Positions 43,510-50,796 of a stretch of 64,000 nucleotides of DNA are shown here, one piece after another (position 1 is the stretch's first letter; the number at the start of each line of letters is the position of its first letter). Position numbers and translations under genes: made by a program. Below the pieces are notes generated by a model. It saw only the letters and a program-made list of their open reading frames with translations, was not told the DNA's origin and ran no database searches. The stretch is from the NCBI GenBank assembly GCA_051024685.1, contig JAZHPA010000007.1:25754-89753 (forward strand), read 5' to 3'. This stretch comes from UBA12545 sp051024685 (GTDB taxonomy: Bacteria; Bacillota; DSM-521; Neomoorellales; Neomoorellaceae).

Positions 43510-44817
43510 ATGAGAATGTATGACCTGATTAAAAAGAAACGGGACGGCCAGTCCCTCACCAAAGCCGAGATCGAATTCATCGTAGAGGGCTTTACCTCGG
43601 GGCAAATCCCCGATTATCAAATGGCGGCTTTGGCCATGGCCGTATATTTTCGAGGGATGGACCGGGAGGAAACCCTGAATCTAACCTTGGCCATGGCCGC
43701 TTCGGGGGAGATGCTGGACCTTTCGGCCGTGCCCGGGATAAAGGTGGATAAGCACAGTACCGGCGGCGTGGCCGATACTACTACTTTGGTCCTGGCGCCC
43801 CTGGTGGCCTCCTGCGGAGTACCGGTGGCCAAACTGTCCGGCAGGGGCTTGGGGCATACGGGCGGTACGGTGGATAAGCTGGAGGCTGTCCCGGGCTTTC
43901 GGACCGAACTTTCCAGGGAAGAGTTTGTGGAGATACTTAAGCAGCACGGGATAGCTGTCGCCGCCCAGTCGGCGGGAATTACCCCTGCCGACAAAAAGTT
44001 GTATGCCCTGCGGGACGTAACGGCGACGGTGGATTCTATACCCCTTATCGCCAGCTCGGTGATGAGCAAGAAGATTGCCGCCGGTGCAGACGCCATTGTG
44101 CTGGATGTGAAAGTGGGGCGCGGCGCTTTTATGAAGGATTTGGCCGGCGCCCGGGAACTGGCGCGGACCATGGTTGAGATAGGATCGGCGGCCGGCCGGG
44201 AAACTGTGGCCTATATCACCGGTATGGACCAACCCCTGGGCCTGGCTATCGGAAACAGTTTGGAGGTGGCAGAAGCCATCCAGGTGTTAAAAGGGGGTGG
44301 GTCCAGGGATCTGGTGGCCTTATGCCTGGAGTTGGGCAGTGCCATGCTGATCCTAGGCCGAAAAGCAAAAGATAAAGAGGAGGCCAGGCAAAAGCTAAAG
44401 GATGCATTGTACAGCGGCGCAGCATTGGAGAAATTCCGGGAGCTGATTGTAGCCCAGGGAGGAGACGGGCGGGTTGTGGATGACTTAAGTCTTTTGCCCC
44501 GGGCCAGGTATCAGGAAGCCTGGGTGGCCGAAAAAGATGTTTACCTGGCCGCTCTTCCGGCCGAAAGACTGGGGGAGATTGCTATGAAGCTGGGGGCTGG
44601 CCGGGAGAAAAAAGAAGATCCCATCGATCCTGCCGTGGGTATCGTATTGGGGGGTAAGGTGGGGGACCTTATAAGGAAGGGGCAGCCTGTGGCCATTATC
44701 CTCGCCAATGATCCGGCCAGGCTGAAGAAGGCCCTGGTGGAACTGAAAAGCTGCATTGTGCTGTCTTCCACGCCGGTCACTCCCCCACCGCTGGTGCTGG
44801 AAGAGATTCGCAGTTAA
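43510..44817 (+). CDS. pdp: Pyrimidine-nucleoside phosphorylase
   Basis: 435 residues, the full family length. Signatures are KHSTGGVADTTTLVLAPL (phosphate loop), SGRGLGHTGGTVDKLE, ADKKLYALRDVTATVDSIPLI and KVGRGAFMK. It cleaves uridine, thymidine and deoxyuridine with phosphate, giving base and (deoxy)ribose 1-phosphate. The start ATG 43510 has only a modest ribosome site, and no promoter is clear in the 124 bases after the preceding terminator. It is linked by theme, not by operon, to the nucleobase island. A MITE follows 13 bases after its stop plus the target repeat. Confidence 0.95.
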   Translation: MRMYDLIKKKRDGQSLTKAEIEFIVEGFTSGQIPDYQMAALAMAVYFRGMDREETLNLTLAMAASGEMLDLSAVPGIKVDKHSTGGVADTTTLVLAPLVASCGVPVAKLSGRGLGHTGGTVDKLEAVPGFRTELSREEFVEILKQHGIAVAAQSAGITPADKKLYALRDVTATVDSIPLIASSVMSKKIAAGADAIVLDVKVGRGAFMKDLAGARELARTMVEIGSAAGRETVAYITGMDQPLGLAIGNSLEVAEAIQVLKGGGSRDLVALCLELGSAMLILGRKAKDKEEARQKLKDALYSGAALEKFRELIVAQGGDGRVVDDLSLLPRARYQEAWVAEKDVYLAALPAERLGEIAMKLGAGREKKEDPIDPAVGIVLGGKVGDLIRKGQPVAIILANDPARLKKALVELKSCIVLSSTPVTPPPLVLEEIRS

Positions 44818-44841
44818 TTAGAGTTCAAGGGGTATTGCTCC

Positions 44842-45107
44842 TGACGTATCCCCACAATTTTGATCCCAGGCCTGCTTGGCTTTCGTTCGCTTATGGCTTC
44901 CCTCGCGGGCCAAACTAGCGCTTGGCTAAAGGTTACGGCAGGTTCTCCGCAGAATTTAAGCATTCTGCCTCAGTTGCCGGCCGCAGGTTTCTCATGGCCT
45001 CGGGCCTGCCTCCGCCTTTCGCCTCGCTAAGTTTGGCTACCGCTCAGGTTTAGTCGCTCGCTTCCAAGCCCAAGCAGGCCTGCCCTGCAAAAAGTGGGGA
45101 TAACTCA
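44842..45107 (+). mobile_element. TATCCCC-ended MITE-like element, copy 3, with perfect 11-bp target duplication
   Basis: 266 bp, left end TGACGTATCCCC and right end in complement TGAGTTATCCCC. The flanks GGTATTGCTCC at 44831-44841 and 45108-45118 are identical. Subterminal inverted blocks are CAGGCCTGCTTGGC on the left and GCCCAAGCAGGCCTG on the right. Removing the element and one flank leaves a 71-base gap between pdp and the phosphoesterase gene, so the insertion is readily reconstructed. Confidence 0.9.
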
Positions 45108-45118
45108 GGTATTGCTCC

Positions 45119-45146
45119 GCGGACCCCGGCGAAAACCGGGGTCCGC
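45119..45146 (+). other. Perfect 11-bp hairpin before yfcE
   Basis: GCGGACCCCGG pairs with CCGGGGTCCGC around CGAAAA. It starts directly at the right flank of the MITE. No T-run follows, so it is an intercistronic stem rather than a standard terminator. Confidence 0.6.
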
Positions 45147-45165
45147 AGCTTGGGAAAGGGGTGGC

Positions 45166-45741
45166 ATGATTTTGCAAAACCTTAGCCCGATCGGGGTGAT
45201 AAGCGATACCCATGGAGATGTGTCAGCCTGGGAAAAAGCCCTGGAGGTTTTTGGCCCGGTGGACTTAATTGTTCACGCAGGGGACGTTCTTTATCACGGC
45301 CCGCGCAATCCTCTAGTCCAAGGGTATCACCCGCCGGAATTGGCCAAGCGGATTAACGCCTCTCCTGTACCCGTACTTATCGCCCGGGGCAATTGTGACG
45401 CCGAGGTCGATCAACTGGTGCTGGAATGGCCTCTGCAGAGCCCTATGGTGCTGGTGCAAACACCCTATTTGCGCCTCGTAGCCGTCCACGGCCACGGGAT
45501 GGATAAAGCAGGAATGACTGAGCTGGCCAGGCGATATCGGACAGATGTCTTGGTTTTTGGCCATACCCATGTGCCGGTGCTGGAGGAAGTGGAAGGTATT
45601 CTCCTCCTCAACCCGGGAAGCCCGGCCCTACCCAAAGGCAAAGAGGGACCTACGGTGGGTCTGATACAGGGGCAGACGGTGAGCCTGAAAGCTTTGGGCA
45701 ATGGCAAAACCCTGGCCCGGGTGGAGTTACCCTTGAGGTGA
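45166..45741 (+). CDS. yfcE: YfcE-like phosphodiesterase (metallophosphoesterase)
   Basis: 191 residues from ATG 45166 (AAAGGGGTGG upstream); an in-frame ATG at 45094 lies in the MITE. Metal motifs SDTHGD, HAGDVLYHG, RGNCD, VHGH and FGHTHVP are complete and in order, with LLNPGSPALPKG as in YfcE. The family hydrolyses phosphodiesters such as artificial bis-pNPP; its physiological substrate is unsettled. It was probably cotranscribed with pdp before the MITE insertion. It converges with a minus-strand frame 15 bases later. Confidence 0.88.
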   Translation: MILQNLSPIGVISDTHGDVSAWEKALEVFGPVDLIVHAGDVLYHGPRNPLVQGYHPPELAKRINASPVPVLIARGNCDAEVDQLVLEWPLQSPMVLVQTPYLRLVAVHGHGMDKAGMTELARRYRTDVLVFGHTHVPVLEEVEGILLLNPGSPALPKGKEGPTVGLIQGQTVSLKALGNGKTLARVELPLR

Positions 45742-45756
45742 CGGCCTTCGTCCACC

Positions 45757-46281
45757 TCAACCCCGGTTCCACCGTCGGCTGCAGGCCGGCCTCGGGCGGA
45801 AACTTATTTTAATCCGAGGGGCAGCAGGGCGGTTGCATTCTTGACGGTCTTCCGGGACAGGAGCTGTTGGAGGGGGTTCTGTCATGTCCGGTTCAGCTGG
45901 CGCTATCCCCGAGGGGGGCAGAGGTGGGCCGGGCCGGCCCGGAAGCCGGGGACTGAGGTCGGGTGGCCCGGTGGGCGAAGGAGGATAATGTTCCGGCGGG
46001 CCGGGGCCTGGAGCCGGTGGTCGTTCACCGGCCGGTGGGTGTAATGGGGAATGGACAATAGTTATGCTGTTAAGAAGGGTTTCCTCCTCCCACACCAGCT
46101 GGCCACCCTGGTAGCAGCGCCGGCGGAGTTCGGCCCTCGGGATGAAGGCAGAAACTTCGTGGGGCCAGGGGAGGCTGCTGCGCCGTACCACCCGCATCAC
46201 TGCACCGTTGATATGGATTTCTATCTCGTCCTGGTTGCAGGCGGACTCAGGGGAGTTCTCAAGCCGATGTTTATTGACCAT
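45757..46281 (-). CDS. Hypothetical protein with proline-rich C-terminus
   Basis: About 174 residues from ATG 46281 (AAGG and TGATCCCT before it; GTG 46290 is possible). Residues 15-75 look like an ordinary folded domain (EIEIHINGAVMRVVRRSS, then YQGGQLVWEEETLL), while the remainder is dominated by Pro, Gly and Arg. I recognise no family. The GC-rich second half could be a chance extension, so the 3' end is doubtful. No neighbour suggests a function. Confidence 0.45.
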   Translation of the reverse strand: MVNKHRLENSPESACNQDEIEIHINGAVMRVVRRSSLPWPHEVSAFIPRAELRRRCYQGGQLVWEEETLLNSITIVHSPLHPPAGERPPAPGPGPPEHYPPSPTGPPDLSPRLPGRPGPPLPPSGIAPAEPDMTEPPPTAPVPEDRQECNRPAAPRIKISFRPRPACSRRWNRG

Positions 46282-46481
46282 AGGGATCACCTTGCTTTAT
46301 CTTATGCGCCCTGGCAAGGGCTGGTTAGCCGGGGTTAAGTCGATAATAAATAATGTGACCGGCAATTTGACCGGCCTCTCGGCGATCAAGGTGTGGCAAA
46401 GTCTCCTTTGCCGGGGGTGCAGGGGAAGGTTGCATAAAGGGGAAAGCACCTTGCGGCGGCCGCCGGCGGTGCAAGTAAGCC

Positions 46482-46510
46482 TTGATTATCCTTGGCCCTT
46501 TTGTTACAAT
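46482..46510 (+). promoter_or_regulatory. Promoter before a short terminated leader
   Basis: TTGATT (46482-46487), 17-base spacer, TACAAT (46505-46510). Transcription would start near 46517 and meet a terminator-like hairpin about 20 bases later. It is the only clear promoter in the 343-base gap (46282-46624) before the FAD dehydrogenase. Confidence 0.7.
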
Positions 46511-46537
46511 AGTACTTGGCTGCAAGGAAGGCTGCCC

Positions 46538-46561
46538 AACCCGTGAAGGGGTTATTTTTTT
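46538..46561 (+). terminator. Leader terminator (possible attenuator)
   Basis: AACCC (46538-46542) pairs with GGGTT (46549-46553), then A and seven T. The stem is short but followed by a good T-run. It lies between the promoter at 46482 and the gene at 46625. Confidence 0.55.
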
Positions 46562-46624
46562 GCCCGGGTTCTTGGAGTGGAGTTCGTTATTTTTGAGCCT
46601 TGGAGCTTCGAAGGAGGGTGAAGG

Positions 46625-48046
46625 GTGGCGGCCAAATACGACGTGATTATTGTAGGAGCCGGGCCGGCAGGGATTTTTGCGGCCCTGGAGATGGTCCGGC
46701 AGGGAAGCGGCCTTAAGGTGTTGCTCTTAGAAAAGGGCCACGATTTAGATAGGCGCGTCTGCCCGTCGAAAGAAACAGGCTGTGCTTGCCGGAATTGCTC
46801 GCCCTGTTCGGTGGTTTCCGGCTGGGGTGGGGCCGGGGCCTTCAGCGACGGCAAGCTTACCCTGTCGCCCGAGGTCGGGGGCTGGCTGAGCGAGTATGTG
46901 CCGGAGCGAGAGGTGGAAAGATTGATCGCCTATGTAGATGAGATTTACCGCTCCTTTGGGGCGCCGGAAAAAGTATACGGCGGGCCCGAGGATGAGCGGA
47001 TCGCCGACATCCAGCGCCGGGCTATCCTGGCCGATCTCAAGCTCATACCGGCTCCCATCCGCCACTTGGGTACCGGCCGGACGCAGGAGATACTCCGGGC
47101 CATGAAGGATTACCTTCAGGAAAAGGGTGTGGAAGTAAGGACCGATACACCCGTAGAGGAGATCCTGATCCGGGAGGGGCGCGTTGCGGGAGTGGTTACC
47201 AAGGCCGGCGAGGAGATACCGGCCTCTTATGTTGTCCTGGCCCCCGGACGCCAGGGAGCGGACTGGTTGCGGCAAGTGGCCGGCAAGGCAGGCCTGGACC
47301 TGGCCGTCAACCCGGTGGACGTGGGTGTGCGGGTCGAAGTGCCGGCGGTGGTCATGGAACACCTTACCAGCGTCATCTACGAATCAAAATTTATTTTCTA
47401 TTCCCGAAAGTTCGATGACCGGGTGCGCACTTTTTGTATGAACCCCTATGGTGAAGTTGTTCTGGAAAATAATGAGGGCGTGGTAACGGTCAACGGCCAT
47501 TCCTATGCCGATAAAAGGACGGACAATACCAATTTTGCCCTGCTGGTGAGCAAAACCTTTACCGAACCCTTCAGGGAGCCCATTGCTTACGGGCGCTATA
47601 TAGCAGGGCTGGCCAATCTTCTGGGGGGAGGAGTGCTCGTCCAGAGGTTGGGCGATCTTCTGGCCGGCAGGCGGACGACCGCCGACCGGCTCCAGAAGGG
47701 GCTGGTGACGCCCACCCTGGAGGAGGCTACGCCCGGGGACCTGTCCCTGGTTTTCCCCTACCGCCATCTCACGGCTATTGTAGAAATGCTGGAGGCTATG
47801 GACAAAATAGCACCGGGGGTTTTTTCCCGCCATACCCTTCTTTACGGGGTGGAGGTCAAATTTTATTCTTCCCGCTTAAGACTAGATTCAGGGCTTATGA
47901 CCCAGGTACAGGGGCTATACGCGGCAGGAGACGGTGCCGGGGTTACCCGGGGTCTGGCCCAGGCTTCGGCGGCGGGGGTTATCGCCGCCCGGGACATTAT
48001 GGCTAAGGCGGGCAAAGGGAAATCTATTAAAACCGAACCACGATAA
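46625..48046 (+). CDS. FAD-dependent dehydrogenase (COG2509 type)
   Basis: 473 residues; GTG 46625 after AAGGAGGG. Rossmann FAD motif VGAGPAGIFAALEM at residues 11-24, a cysteine group CPSKETGCACRNCSPC at about 46-61, then SGWGGAGAFSDGKLTLS. The C-terminal LYAAGDGAGVTRGLAQASAAGVIAA is the second FAD-contacting motif. The family is of uncertain substrate and is common beside purA in Firmicutes. It precedes purA by 23 bases and may share its transcript. The cysteines could be a metal or Fe-S site, unverified. Confidence 0.85.
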   Translation: MAAKYDVIIVGAGPAGIFAALEMVRQGSGLKVLLLEKGHDLDRRVCPSKETGCACRNCSPCSVVSGWGGAGAFSDGKLTLSPEVGGWLSEYVPEREVERLIAYVDEIYRSFGAPEKVYGGPEDERIADIQRRAILADLKLIPAPIRHLGTGRTQEILRAMKDYLQEKGVEVRTDTPVEEILIREGRVAGVVTKAGEEIPASYVVLAPGRQGADWLRQVAGKAGLDLAVNPVDVGVRVEVPAVVMEHLTSVIYESKFIFYSRKFDDRVRTFCMNPYGEVVLENNEGVVTVNGHSYADKRTDNTNFALLVSKTFTEPFREPIAYGRYIAGLANLLGGGVLVQRLGDLLAGRRTTADRLQKGLVTPTLEEATPGDLSLVFPYRHLTAIVEMLEAMDKIAPGVFSRHTLLYGVEVKFYSSRLRLDSGLMTQVQGLYAAGDGAGVTRGLAQASAAGVIAARDIMAKAGKGKSIKTEPR

Positions 48047-48069
48047 AGCTCGGAAAGGTGGTGGCTCAT

Positions 48070-49362
48070 ATGCCGGCAGTGGTCCTGGTGGGGGCCCAAT
48101 GGGGTGACGAAGGAAAGGGCAAGATTACCGATTATCTGGCCGAACAAGCTGATCTGGTGGTGCGCTACCAGGGGGGGAATAATGCCGGGCACACGGTTAA
48201 GGTAGGCGAGGAGGAGTTTAAGCTGCATCTCGTGCCCTCCGGTATTTTATACCCCGGGAAAACCTGTATTATCGGCAATGGAGTAGTAGTTGATCCCCAG
48301 GTACTGGTTAAGGAATTGGAGGAGTTGCAGCAGCGGGGTATAGATACCTCGGGCCTCCGGTTAAGCCTCCGCGCCCACCTGATTTTGCCCTACCATAAGG
48401 GCCTGGATGAAGTAGAGGAGGAGCGGCGCGGAGCCGGCCGGCTGGGTACAACCCGGAGGGGGATTGGGCCGGCATACGTAGATAAAGTGGCTCGTACGGG
48501 CATCAGGGTTTGCGACCTGTTGGACCCGGAAGAATTCCGGGAAAAGCTGGCCTATAATCTAAAGGAGAAAAATGAGATACTGACCAGGGTTTACGGCCAC
48601 CCGGGCTATTCTCTGGAGGAAATCTGGGAAGAATACCTGGTTTACGCCCAAAAGCTTCGCTCCCTGGTGGCTGATACCGGGCGGTTGGTGAACGAGGCCC
48701 TTAAGGCGGGGAAAAAGGTGCTTTTCGAGGGGGCCCAGGGGACCCTGCTGGACTTGGACCAGGGGACTTATCCCTATGTAACCTCTTCTTATCCCGTGGC
48801 AGGGGGGGCCTGCATTGGGGCCGGAGTGGGGCCTACGTCCATCGATACAGTGATAGGGGTAGTCAAGGCCTATACCACTCGCGTGGGAGAAGGGCCTTTT
48901 CCCTCGGAGGCCAGGGACGCTGCAGGCGAATATCTGCGCCAGCGGGGGACGGAATTCGGCACCACGACGGGCCGGCCCCGGCGCTGTGGCTGGCTGGATG
49001 TGGTTATCCTGCGCCATGCAGTAGAGGTGAACGGCCTGACCGGCATGGCCCTCACCAAGGTAGATGTGCTCACGGGGTTGGATACTTTGCGTATTTGCAC
49101 CGGCTACCGCTATAAAGGCGAGGTCTTAAGGGATTTTCCTGCCAGCCTTAAAGTTTTGCAGGAATGCGAGCCCATCTATGAAGAGGTCCCCGGCTGGCAG
49201 GAGGATATTACGGGCGCCCGCTCCTTGGCCGAGCTGCCGCCGGGCTGCCAGGCCTATATTAGACGGGTGGAGGAGCTGGTAGGGGTACCGGCAGACATGA
49301 TCGCCGTCGGGCCCCGGCGCGACCAGACTGTTGCGGTGCGTGACGTTTTCAGCCGGGAATAA
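48070..49362 (+). CDS. purA: Adenylosuccinate synthetase
   Basis: 430 residues from ATG 48070 (MPAVVLVGAQWGDEGKGK); GTG 48058 is in frame but adds residues the family lacks. GTP-binding loop GDEGKGK, NNAGHTV, GTTRRGIGPAY, EGAQGTLLDLDQGTYP, and GTTTGRPRRCGWLD are all present. It converts IMP and aspartate to adenylosuccinate in AMP synthesis. Complete and ordinary. A copy of the structured motif follows its stop. Confidence 0.97.
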   Translation: MPAVVLVGAQWGDEGKGKITDYLAEQADLVVRYQGGNNAGHTVKVGEEEFKLHLVPSGILYPGKTCIIGNGVVVDPQVLVKELEELQQRGIDTSGLRLSLRAHLILPYHKGLDEVEEERRGAGRLGTTRRGIGPAYVDKVARTGIRVCDLLDPEEFREKLAYNLKEKNEILTRVYGHPGYSLEEIWEEYLVYAQKLRSLVADTGRLVNEALKAGKKVLFEGAQGTLLDLDQGTYPYVTSSYPVAGGACIGAGVGPTSIDTVIGVVKAYTTRVGEGPFPSEARDAAGEYLRQRGTEFGTTTGRPRRCGWLDVVILRHAVEVNGLTGMALTKVDVLTGLDTLRICTGYRYKGEVLRDFPASLKVLQECEPIYEEVPGWQEDITGARSLAELPPGCQAYIRRVEELVGVPADMIAVGPRRDQTVAVRDVFSRE

Positions 49363-49403
49363 AAAAGTACTTCCGAAAGAAATTACGAAAGAAATTATGA
49401 AAT

Positions 49404-49464
49404 GTCGGGGATGCTGGCGAGCCCGAAAGATACTGGCGCCTGCGCCCCGACTTGGGGAATGCTG
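49404..49464 (+). other. Structured motif, copy 2, after purA
   Basis: GTCGGGG (49404-49410) pairs with CCCCGAC (49445-49451), with GGCG/CGCC and GC/GC pairs inside, then TTGGGGAATG. The core 49407-49448 has the same 42-base length and the same GGCGAGCCC block as 25052-25093. It lies in the 154-base gap between purA and a convergent operon end. No T-run follows. Confidence 0.5.
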
Positions 49465-49516
49465 GGGTCACCGGTATGACGGCGGGACCCCTGTTAACTT
49501 ACCCCAGTGAAGCACC

Positions 49517-50776
49517 TTAAGAGCTGACCCTCTTCCCGGGTTTTAGGCCTTCAAGCTGGGGATTCTTAATAACTATGTCCCCCGGCTTGAGGCCGTCTTC
49601 GATGACGACCAACTCGTCGGTTTCCATTCCCTTTTCTACTTTCTGGATATGGGCCCTGCCGTCTCGCACAACCCACAGGGCATCCCCGCCTTCGTAAGGA
49701 AAGAGGCATGTTTTGGGCACCGCCAGCTTTCCTTCCTGCTCCATCACCGAAAATTCAACGTCCAGGGAGTATCCCGGCCGGAGCTCGGGCACCTCACCTT
49801 CCGGTCGGATGGTGACTTTTACTCTGCGTTCCCCAAGCCCCAGGGGAGACACCCTTTCCACCGCGGCCGGGGCGATGGATTTTACTGTGCCCTGGAAAGT
49901 GTAGTCCCGGTCCCTCCTCTTTTGAATAAGGGTGACTTTCATTCCCGTCTTGACGGCGAGGACATCTTCGGCCAGCAGGTAGGCGTTTATCTCATAGTCT
50001 CCTGGTGCCACAAGCTTCATCAGCGGCACCTGTGGTGAAACCATCATTCCCTCCCGGACATTGATTTCCTGCACCACGCCATCAACGGGGGCAACTATGC
50101 GGCTTTTCTCAATCTGGTATTCCAGATGTTTTATTTGCGCGTCCACCGCTTCTATTAAGCCCTGGAAATATTGCCCTGTGGCGGCGCCCCCGGGAAAGGC
50201 GGCTTCCTGGGTCCCGGCCTGTTCCTCAAGGAATTGGAGCCGCGATTGCTGGCGGGCGAGTTCGTTTTTCAGATTTTCCAGGGCATTTTCTGCGGCTTCG
50301 AGCTCCGTCCTGGCGGCTGCACCGGCCTCGTATAAAGACTTAAGCCTATTATAGTCGGCTTCGCTTTTTATGAGCTCTCGTTTTATGGCTTCTATGGCCA
50401 GCCGTTGCTCTCTTATTTGCTCTTCGATTTCCTGGAAGGATTTTTGCTCCTCCCCTGCCAGGCTCTTGCGCTGGGCCTTTAATTGGGCCAGTTGAAACTC
50501 CAGCTCCCGGGTGTTGATTTGTACCAGCAGGTCTCCTGGAGATACCTGCTGGCCTTCCCTGACCGCGAGGGTTACGATTTCGCCGCTTACCAGGCTGTAT
50601 ACAGGCCGTTCCGAGGCCGCTTCGACGATACCTTCTTCTTTGATTTTTTGGGCTACCCTTTGGGGCTTTACTTCTATAAGTTCCGCTTTAAGGGGCCTGG
50701 TAGCATAAAATATGCCGTAGGCAATAATAAGTGCTAAAGCAGCAATTATCCCCGCCACCTTTACGGATTTCTTCAC
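49517..50776 (-). CDS. HlyD/MacA-type adaptor of a third ABC exporter
   Basis: 419 residues; ATG 50776. Membrane anchor at residues 7-25 (VAGIIAALALIIAYGIFYA), lipoyl half YSLVSGEIVTLAVREGQQV, coiled coil of about 120 residues rich in Glu, Gln and Arg, then RIVAPVDGVVQEINVREG, beta-barrel and C-terminal ELVVIEDGLKPGDIV. It is the last gene of a minus-strand operon with the FtsX permease and ATPase. Order ATPase-permease-adaptor is the reverse of the 37404 operon. Confidence 0.9.
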   Translation of the reverse strand: MKKSVKVAGIIAALALIIAYGIFYATRPLKAELIEVKPQRVAQKIKEEGIVEAASERPVYSLVSGEIVTLAVREGQQVSPGDLLVQINTRELEFQLAQLKAQRKSLAGEEQKSFQEIEEQIREQRLAIEAIKRELIKSEADYNRLKSLYEAGAAARTELEAAENALENLKNELARQQSRLQFLEEQAGTQEAAFPGGAATGQYFQGLIEAVDAQIKHLEYQIEKSRIVAPVDGVVQEINVREGMMVSPQVPLMKLVAPGDYEINAYLLAEDVLAVKTGMKVTLIQKRRDRDYTFQGTVKSIAPAAVERVSPLGLGERRVKVTIRPEGEVPELRPGYSLDVEFSVMEQEGKLAVPKTCLFPYEGGDALWVVRDGRAHIQKVEKGMETDELVVIEDGLKPGDIVIKNPQLEGLKPGKRVSS

Positions 50777-50796
50777 GAATCTTCACTCCTTCAAAG

